From: Epilithonimonas zeae
GTDB taxonomy: Bacteria; Bacteroidota; Bacteroidia; Flavobacteriales; Weeksellaceae
Reading direction: 5' to 3'
NCBI RefSeq assembly: GCF_900141765.1
Contig: NZ_FSRK01000001.1
Span: 1,302,001 to 1,366,000, forward strand
Length of the DNA stretch: 64,000 bases
Under the pieces are notes generated by a model. That model ran no database searches, was not told the origin of the DNA, and saw only the letters and a program-made list of their open reading frames with translations. Each line of letters opens with the position of its first letter. Position 1 is the first letter of the stretch. The translations under genes were made by a program, and so were the position numbers. This document shows, piece by piece, positions 18,415 through 27,936 of this stretch.

Positions 18415-18422
18415 TTTTCCAT

Positions 18423-18474
18423 CTACTACATTACCCCTACATCTAGGTAAAAACACCTACTACATTGCCCATAC
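18423..18474 (+). repeat. Short direct repeat, two 18-base units 34 bases apart
   Basis: CTACTACATTACCCCTAC (18423-18440) and CTACTACATTGCCCATAC (18457-18474) agree at 16 of 18 positions. They lie between the LuxR gene stop and its terminator, in the 328-base gap before the T9SS gene. Function unknown. Confidence 0.7.
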
Positions 18475-18478
18475 AAAG

Positions 18479-18500
18479 ACTATCCCAAGGGATAGTTTTT
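18479..18500 (+). terminator. Terminator of the LuxR/TPR gene
   Basis: ACTATCC-CAAG-GGATAGT followed by TTTTTG forms a compact stem-loop with a U-tract. The remainder of the gap to 18742 shows only the -7 box of the next gene. Confidence 0.75.
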
Positions 18501-18708
18501 GCTTTATTCATAAGGGTTTAGCGCTAAAAAATTTAGATTCTGTATTATTATCAATAATATTGCAACCAGTTTAGTAAACACACAAATGAGGATTGTACAT
18601 AACTATGGAAGAAGTTATCCTTTTTAGCATGAGATTTAACTAAAATCAGCTAAAATTCGACTTGAAAATTTCTTACCATATGTTAATATTTATTTTGAAT
18701 CTGTAATT

Positions 18709-18716
18709 TAATTTTG
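18709..18716 (+). promoter_or_regulatory. Candidate -7 box of the large T9SS gene
   Basis: TAATTTTG matches TAnnTTTG and ends 26 bases before ATG 18743. A TTTG at 18694-18697 is too close (11 bases) to be a normal -33 element. Confidence 0.5.
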
Positions 18717-18742
18717 CACGCTCTAAAAACCACTTAAGAACG

Positions 18743-21700
18743 ATGAAAAAACACTACACTTTATTCTTTGTACTATTCTTTGCGAATTTCTTTTTCGCAC
18801 AAACGGAACTAGTAAGATGGACCAAAAATGATCTTACGCCAACAACAGGAAGCAATGTTATTGCACAAAACATAACAACTGCTGGTGGGGTATCCGTAGC
18901 TCCAACTTCTTGGAGTGACACATTTTTCTTGATATCAGGATTACCATCTTCCAGTACAATTGATACTAGTAAATATATTCAATTTACTATAAATCCTAGC
19001 AATAATTATAAAATTAATTTAGGAAATTTAAATCTGACATTCAGAAATCAAGGTGGAACATCAAAATTTGAGATTAGATATTCTACGAATTCAGATTTTT
19101 CTAATCCACAAACTCTGTTGTCAAGAACAGTAAATGGTGCTAGCTGGCAGACTATCTCACAGAGTTTTAATAATCTTTTGTTGGCTTCTGGGAAAACACT
19201 TTACGTACGTTTTTATATTTACGATACTTATAATAATTTCCATTTATCTTATACTCCAAACGGAGGAACAGGAACCGGACCTAATTTTACAGGAACTGTT
19301 TCTGTAGATACTCCAACGGTTCCAACAGCTAATAACGACAGCTATACTGCTTATAAAAATAATGAAGCGGTACTGGATATTTTAAGTAATGATGTTTCTA
19401 CTACAACTATTAATGGAATTACAATAACGCAACAGCCAGCACACGGAACAATAACTGTGAATGGAACTACCAATGTAACTTATAAACCAACAACAGGTTA
19501 TACAGGAACAGATACTTTCAAATATAAAATCAGCAATACTACTGGTTTATCCAATGAAGCTACTGTTAGTATTACAGTTGCCAACAACGTTGATACAGCT
19601 TTAACCAGATGGAATAATTCTAATTATACACCAAGCGTTTATAATTCGCAGGTTGTAGTTGGTAATATGACTTCTACGGTGACTCAGTCATATGTTCAAA
19701 ATATCAGTCTGAATGGATACAATGCTTTTCAAACCAATGGTTGGCCAGACAAAAACGTTGAAACTATTGATAAATCAAAGTATATTCAATTTACGATCAG
19801 TCCGAAAAATGGATATAAGCTGAATCTTTCTGAGTTTAACTTCCTTTGTTTAACACAAGGTGGAGACGCAAAAATCAAAATCGATTATTCTCTTAACAGC
19901 AGCTTTACAACAGCATTCAATGTATTACCGGAAACTACTGTTACAAATACTTTAAAAGAAATATCTTTAAAAAATTTCTCAAAACCAATTGCAACAGACG
20001 GACAGGTTTTATATCTGAGAGTTTACGTTTATAATACTTGGAATGCTTTCCAAATTCTGTTGAAAAACGGAGACAATGTTGGTCCTGCATTTATCGGAAA
20101 TGTGGAATTCAGTTCAACTGCTCCTATTGCTTATGACGATTCTGTAACTAACATCGTTAACAATGATATCGATATCAACGTATTAATTAATGATGATTAT
20201 AGTAACAAAATCAGTAAATTAACATATACACAGCCATCTCACGGTACAACATCGCTTAATGCAGATAGAAGTATCAATTATATCCCATCAAAAGATTATG
20301 TTGGAGCTGATTCTTTCTCATATTATATTACCAATGAGTATGGTGTTTCAAACACAGCAACAGTAAGTATTAATAACAATGTAAATACAACTTCTCCGCT
20401 TGTACGTTGGGATCAGAATAACTTTACAGCTACTGCTTTTCAGTCGTTCATCAATTCTACAACAATGACGACAACTGGCGGAATGACAGTGGCAGTCGGT
20501 GGAGAAACTAATCCAAAGGCTTATTATCTGGAAAGTAATGGTAATTCTACAACTATCAATACAAATAGATATGCACAGTTTATTTTGGATAATGTGAGTC
20601 CAAATAAAACAATTGAACCAAAAACATTCAGCTATGTTGCTAAAGGTACAAATGGTGCTACTTATGAATTGAGATATTCTAAAAATGCGGATTTTTCTGA
20701 TTATTCAGTGCTTAAAACTGGCACAGTTACAAGCGCATATACTTTGAATACTTCTAATTTTGCTGATGGATTGAAAGTTGGACCTAACGAGAAACTGTAT
20801 ATCAGATTATATTTCTATAATACAAGTTATATGCAGTATGTTTTCCAATATCTTCCTGGTGGTTCAGGTCCTGAGATTGGAGGTATATACTACAATTATA
20901 TATTTGCATCTAACGATACAATCTGGCAAAATGCCTCCAACCCGCATTGGAGTAACGGTGTACCAACAGCAACCAAAAATGCTGTTATTGATACCAATTA
21001 CGATACAACAGTTTACGGAAACTTTGAAAGTCAAAATTTAACAATCAACGCTGGAGGAACATTGACGGTTAAAACAGGAGGATTTATCACGGTTAATGGT
21101 CAGATTGCAAATAATAATACTGCAACTAACTCATTTACTGTAGAGCACGATGCTAATCTTTTACAAGTAGGTAATGCTTCAAATACAGGAAATGTAACTG
21201 TTAAAAAATCAGCGATTATTCCAAAAATGGGATATAATTATTGGTCAACACCTGTAATAGGTCAGAATCTTTACCAGTTTTCAGATGGTTACAACCAAGC
21301 TTCAACAACAGGAACTGGAACACCTTGGAACAGATTTTATGTCTATAATGAAGCTAATGACTATTTCGTAACAACTATTGCTAACGATATTACACTGAAT
21401 TCTTCATCTGTATTTCAGCCAGCAAGAGGATATGCGATTAGAGGAAAAAATAGTTTCCCGGAAACTGTAACGGTAACTTCTCCAACTTCTAAATTCGAAT
21501 TTGTAGGAACACCTCAAAACGGAGATGTAGCAACTTATAATTTGAAATATACCAATGCACAACACGGTTACAATATGGTTGGAAATCCTTATCCTTCTAA
21601 TATTAGTTTTGATGAGTTCTTTGCAGAAAACAGCTCTAAGATTTATGGTATTGGATATTTCTGGACCAATAATGATGGTCAGATATTATCTCAGCAAAGT

Positions 21701-22579
21701 AGTAATTATAATGGTAACAATTATGCGATTGCTACAGTAGTTGGAGGAACATCCGCAACATATTACGGATCGAATAACGGAAAACCAAATGGTAATATTT
21801 CTGTAGGTCAAGGATTTATCATTCAGGCAAAGCCAGCTGGTAAAAACCAACCGTTGGTATTCAAAAACTCGATGAGAAATTCTGATATTGCCAATTACTA
21901 CAATAAAACCACTGTTCAGAAAAATAGATTTTGGTTAGAGTTCAAATCGCCAACAGATATTAACAACGAGATTTTAATTGGATATATCAATAATGCAACC
22001 AATGGTTTTGACAGCGATTATGATGCAGATCTTTTAGCAATCGGAAATGATTCTTTCTGGAGTGTATTAGACAGCCACAAGTTAGCAATCCAGGCAAAAG
22101 ATTCTAACTTCAGTACAGAAGATGTTGCAAAAATAGGTTTCAAAGCCTCTGTATCTGGAAATTATACGATTGCATTAACAGACAGAGATGGGATTTTCAA
22201 TTCAAATCAAGCAGTTTATTTGAAAGACAAATATCTGAATAAAGTCATCAACATTACAGATAACGGATACGTTTTCAATACCAATGCTGGACAATATGAA
22301 GATAGATTTGAAGTGGTCTACAAATCTTTGGAAACATTAGGAACAGATAATACAGCTAAAAAAGGAATCATCATTTCAAAAGATACTCAGAATTTCATCG
22401 TGAAGTCGGATGATAATATAGAAGAAGTAAGTCTTTACGATTCTGTTGGAAGATTATTATATAACACAAAAAATGCAAAGAAAGAAGTTTTAATTAATAA
22501 GACAAACCTTGCAGAAGGGATGTACATTATAAAAGTGAATTCTAGAAATACAACGATGACCAAAAAAGTTTTAAAATAA
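18743..22579 (+). CDS. Large modular secreted protein with T9SS type A sorting domain
   Basis: A 1278-residue surface or secreted protein. After a signal peptide (residues 1-20, FFANFFFAQ) there are three related modules, each opening with a RW motif (Trp26, Trp290, Trp556; period about 265 residues) and containing KYIQFTI and LYVRFYIY-type strands. Two cadherin/Ig-like domains separate them, marked by AxxDS (about 197 and 464) and GYTGTDTFKYKI or DYVGADSFSYYI. A beta-rich region then leads to a C-terminal sorting domain (VSLYDSVGRLLYNT ... GMYIIKVNS ... KKVLK) for export by the gliding-type T9SS. No enzymatic motif is recognised; an adhesin or structural role is inferred. Confidence 0.82.
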   Translation: MKKHYTLFFVLFFANFFFAQTELVRWTKNDLTPTTGSNVIAQNITTAGGVSVAPTSWSDTFFLISGLPSSSTIDTSKYIQFTINPSNNYKINLGNLNLTFRNQGGTSKFEIRYSTNSDFSNPQTLLSRTVNGASWQTISQSFNNLLLASGKTLYVRFYIYDTYNNFHLSYTPNGGTGTGPNFTGTVSVDTPTVPTANNDSYTAYKNNEAVLDILSNDVSTTTINGITITQQPAHGTITVNGTTNVTYKPTTGYTGTDTFKYKISNTTGLSNEATVSITVANNVDTALTRWNNSNYTPSVYNSQVVVGNMTSTVTQSYVQNISLNGYNAFQTNGWPDKNVETIDKSKYIQFTISPKNGYKLNLSEFNFLCLTQGGDAKIKIDYSLNSSFTTAFNVLPETTVTNTLKEISLKNFSKPIATDGQVLYLRVYVYNTWNAFQILLKNGDNVGPAFIGNVEFSSTAPIAYDDSVTNIVNNDIDINVLINDDYSNKISKLTYTQPSHGTTSLNADRSINYIPSKDYVGADSFSYYITNEYGVSNTATVSINNNVNTTSPLVRWDQNNFTATAFQSFINSTTMTTTGGMTVAVGGETNPKAYYLESNGNSTTINTNRYAQFILDNVSPNKTIEPKTFSYVAKGTNGATYELRYSKNADFSDYSVLKTGTVTSAYTLNTSNFADGLKVGPNEKLYIRLYFYNTSYMQYVFQYLPGGSGPEIGGIYYNYIFASNDTIWQNASNPHWSNGVPTATKNAVIDTNYDTTVYGNFESQNLTINAGGTLTVKTGGFITVNGQIANNNTATNSFTVEHDANLLQVGNASNTGNVTVKKSAIIPKMGYNYWSTPVIGQNLYQFSDGYNQASTTGTGTPWNRFYVYNEANDYFVTTIANDITLNSSSVFQPARGYAIRGKNSFPETVTVTSPTSKFEFVGTPQNGDVATYNLKYTNAQHGYNMVGNPYPSNISFDEFFAENSSKIYGIGYFWTNNDGQILSQQSSNYNGNNYAIATVVGGTSATYYGSNNGKPNGNISVGQGFIIQAKPAGKNQPLVFKNSMRNSDIANYYNKTTVQKNRFWLEFKSPTDINNEILIGYINNATNGFDSDYDADLLAIGNDSFWSVLDSHKLAIQAKDSNFSTEDVAKIGFKASVSGNYTIALTDRDGIFNSNQAVYLKDKYLNKVINITDNGYVFNTNAGQYEDRFEVVYKSLETLGTDNTAKKGIIISKDTQNFIVKSDDNIEEVSLYDSVGRLLYNTKNAKKEVLINKTNLAEGMYIIKVNSRNTTMTKKVLK

Positions 22580-22604
22580 ACACTTAAAACTTTGAAATTT
22601 AAAG

Positions 22605-22633
22605 AACCATCAGATTAATTTTGATGGTTTTTT
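22605..22633 (+). terminator. Terminator of the T9SS gene
   Basis: AACCATCA (22605-22612) pairs with TGATGGTT (22622-22629), followed by TTTT, 25 bases after the stop codon. Confidence 0.8.
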
Positions 22634-22675
22634 ATTTATAATTAATATTAACAAATCTTTTCATAATTTCGCCTT

Positions 22676-23311
22676 ATGTCTTTAGAATTAATTTTACAAT
22701 ATTTCCCCAATATTACCAGCGAACAAAAAAATCAATTTGCAGAACTAGAAGTTTTGTACAAAGATTGGAATGAGAAAATCAACGTCATTTCCAGAAAAGA
22801 CACAGATAGTCTTTATGAGAAACATATTCTACATTCTTTAGGAATTGCAAAAGTGATGGAGTTTGCAGATGGAACCAAAGTTCTGGATATCGGAACTGGT
22901 GGTGGATTTCCAGGAATTCCATTGGCAATTTTGTTCCCGAATGTTCAATTCACTTTAGTAGATAGCATCGGAAAAAAAATTACCGTGGTAAAAGGGGTGG
23001 CGGAAAGTCTTGGTCTGAAAAATGTTACAGCTCATCATATGAGAGCAGAGCAGCTGAAAGAGAAATTCCATTTCGTAGTCAGCAGAGCAGTGACTCAAAT
23101 GCCAGTTTTCCTGACTTGGTTGAGAGGAAAATTTGAAAAAGACCAATTCAATCCAAAACACAACGGAGTTCTCTATTTAAAAGGTGGCGAATTGGCAGAA
23201 GAATTGGCAGGATTGAAATGCGAAATTTTCAATTTGAAAAATTATTTCGATGGCGAGTTTTTTGATACAAAAAAAGTAGTTTATCTCTCAAAAGGCAATT
23301 TCAATAACTAA
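22676..23311 (+). CDS. rsmG: 16S rRNA (guanine-527-N7)-methyltransferase
   Basis: The 211-residue SAM-dependent enzyme methylates G527 in the 530 loop of 16S rRNA. Motif I LDIGTGGGFPGIPLAI is diagnostic for RsmG (GidB), and VVSRAVTQMPVFLTW carries the conserved RA motif. Length is normal. N-terminal YKDWNEKINVISRKD also matches the family. The lipoprotein gene follows 14 bases downstream, so they may be co-transcribed, although that gene has no known link with ribosome modification. Confidence 0.93.
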   Translation: MSLELILQYFPNITSEQKNQFAELEVLYKDWNEKINVISRKDTDSLYEKHILHSLGIAKVMEFADGTKVLDIGTGGGFPGIPLAILFPNVQFTLVDSIGKKITVVKGVAESLGLKNVTAHHMRAEQLKEKFHFVVSRAVTQMPVFLTWLRGKFEKDQFNPKHNGVLYLKGGELAEELAGLKCEIFNLKNYFDGEFFDTKKVVYLSKGNFNN

Positions 23312-23325
23312 AATAAGAAACGATT

Positions 23326-23745
23326 ATGAAGAAAGTCATTATTTTATCAGTTTTAACAGCGTTTTCAGCATTGGTAGTTTCCTGCAAGGACAATGACGAT
23401 TATAGCCAGATTGAAGAAGTTTTCCCAACCAAGATAGACAGTGTGAAAATCCCGATGGATACGATGTCGTTAGGTGTTACACAGGAGATTCTCGCATATT
23501 CTACGTTCAAAAAAACGTGTGAAGGCATTTACAGTTACGATTACAATTACACCAACGATTCTGTCCGCACAATCGCCAATTTTGCTTATAAAACCAATGA
23601 GATTTGTGGCGACGGAACCTATGTAGATGGCAGCCGAATCAACTTCAAACCTGTAAAAACAGGAATTTACACGTTCAAGTTCTGGACAGGAAAAGATACC
23701 ACCGGAACCAACACGTTTCTTGAGAAAAAAGTGGTTGTAGAGTAA
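23326..23745 (+). CDS. Hypothetical lipoprotein
   Basis: A 139-residue protein with a type II signal sequence: MKKVIILSVLTAFSALVVSC ends in a lipobox with Cys20, then acidic KDNDDYSQIEE, the lipoprotein export-type stretch seen in Bacteroidota. The remainder is beta-rich with two further Cys residues (TCEGIYSY, EICGDGTY) that could form a disulfide. No domain is recognised. It follows rsmG by 14 bases. Confidence 0.7.
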   Translation: MKKVIILSVLTAFSALVVSCKDNDDYSQIEEVFPTKIDSVKIPMDTMSLGVTQEILAYSTFKKTCEGIYSYDYNYTNDSVRTIANFAYKTNEICGDGTYVDGSRINFKPVKTGIYTFKFWTGKDTTGTNTFLEKKVVVE

Positions 23746-23755
23746 TTTTTTCAGG

Positions 23756-23869
23756 AGCTTAATCCCGCTTTCCACTATATCTTTTTTGTCATTGCGAACG
23801 AAGTGAAGCAGTCTGTTGAATCATTCAGCCATCGCAATAACAAAAAAGGATGCCGTTGCAATCGGGGCT
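23756..23869. repeat. Dispersed hairpin element, copy A
   Basis: A 114-base element with ends AGCTTAATCCCGCTTTCCAC and GATGCCGTTGCAATCGGGGC+T. Inner arms TCTTTTTTGT and ACAAAAAAGGA are complementary, and the centre is variable. Two further copies in the window (45701-45776 and 57707-57810) share the ends. It lies in the 329-base gap before the nuclease gene. No ORF is present. Confidence 0.8.
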
Positions 23870-24047
23870 AAGGCATTTGTCACCCAAATAAAGTTTTGAA
23901 ATCAAAAAGAAATTAACAACAAATCTTATCATTCTTTGATGAGCGAAGCGTCTTTGTGAACCTTAAAATATTTTCAATAATTTCAAAAAAAACTTTGCGG
24001 ACTTTACGTTAAAATCCAACGTATTCATCAAAAAAATAATTAAATTG

Positions 24048-24074
24048 AGCCTTTAAGTTTTTAAAGGCTTTTTT
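24048..24074 (+). terminator. Terminator-like hairpin ending at the start codon of the nuclease gene
   Basis: AGCCTTTAA (24048-24056), a GTTT loop, then TTAAAGGCT (24061-24069) and five further T to 24074, one base short of ATG 24075. It could end transcription from rsmG/lipoprotein or act as an attenuator. The position is unusual. Confidence 0.65.
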
Positions 24075-26768
24075 ATGCAGTTTCTTCAGAAGATCATTTC
24101 AGAATTATTAGAAAATCATCAGGACATTTCCGAGTTGGACATTGTTCTGCCTGGAAAAAGACCAATGGTTTTTATCAAAAGAATCCTGAAACAAAAACAA
24201 TACGAAGGACTTTTACCTAATTTCGTTACAATAGACGAACTTATCGCAGAACTTTCAGAAAATGCAGAAATCAAAGGCATTGCACTTTGGTTATTTGCAT
24301 TCCGTATTTATAATAAAATTGATTCTTCAGAAGATTTTTCAGGTTTTCTGAAATGGTTTCCGACTTTGCAGAAAGATTGGGATGATATGATGAAATTTTC
24401 AGACGACGACCAAAAAATCCTGCTCTGGATGCTGGACGAAGAACGAATCAAAAACTGGGGCGAAAATCTTGGAGACGACGATAATCCAAGAAAAAGAAAC
24501 CTTAATTTCTGGCGAAAAATGAATGAATTTTTGCCACTCCTGAAATCAGAATTAAAGAAAGAAAATCTGGCCACTTCCGGAATGTTGTATCAAGATGCTT
24601 TTTCCGGAATTGAAAACTTTGCCAAACAAACCAATCGTCAATTTGTGTTCTGTGGATTTAATGCGTTGTCAAGAGTGGAGGAGCAATTGGTAAGACAGCT
24701 TTTGCAGTGGAACAAAGCCGAAACTTATTTCCAAGCCGACCAATATTACATTGACGACGAAAGACAAGAATCTGGAAAATTCCTGAGAGAGACTTTAAAA
24801 TGGAAAGAATTCAATGACAGTCGAGATTTTAAATGGATTGAAAATCAATTCAATCAACCAAAAAATATCAAAACCTACGAAGTTTCTGGAAACATCGTTC
24901 AGGCAAAATTCCTTCCCGAAATCTTAAAAAAAATACCGAAAAATGAATTGTCGGAAACAGCTTTGGTTTTGCTGGATGAAAATCTTTTGCCAGCAGTTTT
25001 AGACAGTTTAAACGTTGTTGAAAGCGTAAATATCACAATGGGATTTCCATTGAAGAATTTGTCTTTCAGTAATGCTATTAAAAAACTGTTTTATCTTCAG
25101 AAACAGCAGGAGAAAAAGTCATCGAGTTATTATTACGCCGATGTTTTGCCAATATTGGAAGAGCTTCCGAACGACGAAAAAGATTCAGAAGTTATTAGAG
25201 ATTTTATTGCATCAATAGAGGAAAGAAACATTGTTTATATTTCTAAATCTTTGTTGAAAGAATTACTTGGAAAACTCAGTTATTTCCAGCTTCTGCAAAA
25301 ACCGGAAAATTCTCAACAATTTTTAGATTTATTGATTAAATTCTGTTATGAGCTGAAATTCAAAGAACTGGACGATATTCAGTATGAGAATATTGCATTG
25401 TTTGAGAATGTTTTCAAAATCATCAAAAATCAATTGTTACCTTATCAAATTGATGTCAAAATAGAAACACTTGAAGTTCTTATTAATCAATTGGTCAATT
25501 CAGAAAGTATTGATTTTGTGGGAGAACCGTTGGCGGGATTCCAGATTATGGGACTTTTGGAAACACGTCTTCTGAACTTTAAAAATATCATTCTATTATC
25601 TGTCAACGAAGGAAAATTGCCATTAGGAAACACTCAAAACACTTACATTCCGTTTGATGTTCGCAAGAATTTTGGACTGAATACTTTCTTGGAAAATGAC
25701 AGTATTTATGCCTATCACTTTTACCGCTTGATTCAGAATTCGGAGAATGTTCATTTGCTTTACAATGCGCTGAGTTCTGGGGTTAATACAGGCGAAAAGA
25801 GCCGTTTTATCACACAATTAGAAATGGAAAGTCCTCATAATATCGAACATATCATCATCGAAAATACTTCTGAACCAATTTCTCAGGAATTAATGAAAAT
25901 CGATAAGAATGATGAAGTAATGCGACTTTTAAACGAATGGAAAAATCGTGTTTCTCCTTCGCATCTCGTAACTTATCTTTATAATCCGATTGATTTCTAT
26001 CTTAATAATCTCCTCAAAACCAGAGAAACCAACGAAATTGAAGAAGAGCTTTCACAAAGAAATTATGGAAATTTGGTTCATTATGCGTTGCAATTTTTAC
26101 ATGAACCAATTAAAGGTAAATTGTTGTCAATTAATGATTTGGAAAGTTTACTTCAACAGACAGATTTAGCGATTGATTTTGCAATTGACAAATTGAAACA
26201 TCAGCAGGAATTCTATGAACGTGGAATGAATTACATCCATAAAGAAATTGCTAAAAGGGTAGTACGTAATATTGTGGAGTATGATTTGGAGTTAGTGAAA
26301 AATGGTTCGTCTTTGGAGATTTTGGATTTGGAAAAAGAAATCAACTGTGATTTTTTCCTCGATGAAAATAAAAGCGACAAAATCAGTTTTTATGGTTTTA
26401 TTGATAGAATAGACAAGTTGGACGGAGTTACGAGAGTAATTGATTACAAAACAGCGAAACCAAAAAATCTAACAATTAATCTTGGAAAAAATAAAGATGA
26501 AAAACTTCCAGAATTATTTTTCCGAGACGATTATAAGCAGGCTTTACAGCTTTCAATTTATAAATATTGTATCAAAAATGTTTTGAACATCAGTCCAAAT
26601 CATATTGAAACGGCAATCTGGTCTTTTGCAGAAGTTAATAATGGTCCACAAAAACTGAATTTTATTGATATTGAAGATAATGAAGTGGAAGATTCTGTCA
26701 GGAACTTAATTTTTGAAATTCTGAATCCTGAGGTTTCTTTTGAGGAGAAAGAAAAAGTGAGTTGGTAG
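24075..26768 (+). CDS. PD-(D/E)XK nuclease family protein, AddB-like
   Basis: An 897-residue protein with the layout of the AddB/RexB-type subunit found in Bacteroidota: a degenerate helicase-like N-terminal body and a C-terminal RecB-type nuclease domain. YGFIDRIDKLDG and VIDYKTAKP (Asp790, Lys792) supply the nuclease motif; SPSHLVTYLYNPIDFYLNNL is the domain entry. AddB-type proteins process double-strand DNA ends with a helicase partner; no addA gene is adjacent. No four-Cys Fe-S cluster pattern is evident. ATG 24075 is kept because homologues begin with this MQFLQKIISELL-type segment, although a terminator-like hairpin abuts it. Confidence 0.75.
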   Translation: MQFLQKIISELLENHQDISELDIVLPGKRPMVFIKRILKQKQYEGLLPNFVTIDELIAELSENAEIKGIALWLFAFRIYNKIDSSEDFSGFLKWFPTLQKDWDDMMKFSDDDQKILLWMLDEERIKNWGENLGDDDNPRKRNLNFWRKMNEFLPLLKSELKKENLATSGMLYQDAFSGIENFAKQTNRQFVFCGFNALSRVEEQLVRQLLQWNKAETYFQADQYYIDDERQESGKFLRETLKWKEFNDSRDFKWIENQFNQPKNIKTYEVSGNIVQAKFLPEILKKIPKNELSETALVLLDENLLPAVLDSLNVVESVNITMGFPLKNLSFSNAIKKLFYLQKQQEKKSSSYYYADVLPILEELPNDEKDSEVIRDFIASIEERNIVYISKSLLKELLGKLSYFQLLQKPENSQQFLDLLIKFCYELKFKELDDIQYENIALFENVFKIIKNQLLPYQIDVKIETLEVLINQLVNSESIDFVGEPLAGFQIMGLLETRLLNFKNIILLSVNEGKLPLGNTQNTYIPFDVRKNFGLNTFLENDSIYAYHFYRLIQNSENVHLLYNALSSGVNTGEKSRFITQLEMESPHNIEHIIIENTSEPISQELMKIDKNDEVMRLLNEWKNRVSPSHLVTYLYNPIDFYLNNLLKTRETNEIEEELSQRNYGNLVHYALQFLHEPIKGKLLSINDLESLLQQTDLAIDFAIDKLKHQQEFYERGMNYIHKEIAKRVVRNIVEYDLELVKNGSSLEILDLEKEINCDFFLDENKSDKISFYGFIDRIDKLDGVTRVIDYKTAKPKNLTINLGKNKDEKLPELFFRDDYKQALQLSIYKYCIKNVLNISPNHIETAIWSFAEVNNGPQKLNFIDIEDNEVEDSVRNLIFEILNPEVSFEEKEKVSW

Positions 26769-26839
26769 TTAAATAATTTCTCACAGATTCTATTGATTTA
26801 GCAGATAAAATGAATCTGCTAAATTTAGAATAAAATTAA

Positions 26840-27490
26840 TTAAGGCTGGCTTTTCAGTTTCAAATCAGTTAATTTCTCTCTAACCTTTTTCATAAAACCA
26901 GCACCTGGATCTTCTTTCCCAGTAAAATATCTAGGATCCGTTTCTTTCCAAAGTTTAGAATTCCTAAAAACACCATATTCCGAATGCCCGATGAGATATT
27001 CAATAGGATATTTTTTTGCTAAATATCTTACTAATTCTGCGTTCGCTTCCACTTGTTTGTCGGTCAAAGGTTGAGCTTTGCTTCCAATATTTTCAACACC
27101 GATTGCACAGTAATTAAGTCCAATTGTATGCCTTGCAAATAGTTCCGGGTCAACCAATTGATAAACTGTTCCGTCTCTATCAACCAGAAAATGGGCAGAA
27201 ACATTTAGAGAACTTTGTTTCTTAAGCGTAGCTCTTTGACTTTCCAAATATAAATTGTTGAAATATCTGAAATTGGACTCAATAGTTCCACCAGCTGTGT
27301 AATGCAGAACAATGATTTTCGGTGTGATATTTGGAGTTTTCTGGATTAGATTGTGATGTTCTTTCATATAATCCAAACTCAGTTTGATTCTTTCCTTGGA
27401 ATAATCAATTGGTTTTTGAATGATTTTAAGATTTTGAGCTTGGAATTGGAAAGAGAAATTCAGAAATAATATTAGGATAAATTTTTTCAT
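26840..27490 (-). CDS. N-acetylmuramoyl-L-alanine amidase (amidase_2 type), exported
   Basis: About 216 residues from ATG 27490: signal peptide (FILILFLNFSFQFQAQ) then an amidase_2/PGRP-like zinc amidase domain. IVLHYTAGG carries the first zinc His, ARHTIGLNYCAIGVENIG is the central signature, and YLIGHSEYG provides the second conserved His. It would cleave between muramic acid and the stem peptide in the periplasm. The start is 4 bases after the stop of the BamE-like gene, so translation is probably coupled. An upstream in-frame TTG at 27502 is less likely. Confidence 0.82.
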   Translation of the reverse strand: MKKFILILFLNFSFQFQAQNLKIIQKPIDYSKERIKLSLDYMKEHHNLIQKTPNITPKIIVLHYTAGGTIESNFRYFNNLYLESQRATLKKQSSLNVSAHFLVDRDGTVYQLVDPELFARHTIGLNYCAIGVENIGSKAQPLTDKQVEANAELVRYLAKKYPIEYLIGHSEYGVFRNSKLWKETDPRYFTGKEDPGAGFMKKVREKLTDLKLKSQP

Positions 27491-27494
27491 AATT

Positions 27495-27908
27495 TTATTC
27501 AAATGCAGCTCTAAGTTGTTGAGTATTCATAAATTTTGGATTATCATCTTTAGAATCTAATATATAAATGCATTCATTATCCATACCCCAAAGAAAATAT
27601 TTTTTTGCGAAAACTTCATCAACTTTTAATTCTTTATCGAAATGAACCCAAAGCATTGGAAAAGTCATCTTATTTTCTTGTTTTTCAGTATAAGTAAAGG
27701 TTTTCCCTCTGTTCTCATACCTATTTGTAATTTTCAAAGGTTTTCCTAAAATAGTAACAACATCTTCTACTTTCATACCTATTTTTATTAATTCGATATT
27801 ATCAGTATTTATAAGGCTTCTCCTATTTGAACTTTTATTAGAAAAGCAAAGTAAAAATAGAAAGATTACTAATAAAGAACCTATTATAATTAGAAATATT
27901 TTCCTCAT
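27495..27908 (-). CDS. Small anchored protein with SmpA/OmlA (BamE-like) fold
   Basis: The 137-residue protein has an N-terminal membrane anchor (IFLIIIGSLLVIFLFLLCF) and then IELIKIGMKVEDVVTILGKP, the helix-Gly-Met-turn-Gly-x-Pro signature of the SmpA/OmlA/BamE fold. It lies 28 bases after the DUF1287 gene and 4 bases before the amidase gene. The Cys at the end of the anchor (LLCFSN) might be lipidated, though the lipobox is poor. The fold call is from a short motif; function is unknown. Confidence 0.6.
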   Translation of the reverse strand: MRKIFLIIIGSLLVIFLFLLCFSNKSSNRRSLINTDNIELIKIGMKVEDVVTILGKPLKITNRYENRGKTFTYTEKQENKMTFPMLWVHFDKELKVDEVFAKKYFLWGMDNECIYILDSKDDNPKFMNTQQLRAAFE

Positions 27909-27936
27909 CGAAAATCAATTTTACAATTTTTAAAAA

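Noticed and set aside
23955-24020. A second dispersed repeat (GTGAACCTTAAAAT ... CTTTGCGGACTTTACG)
   Set aside because: It looks like lineage-common intergenic sequence, but only one copy is present in the window, so it cannot be supported here.
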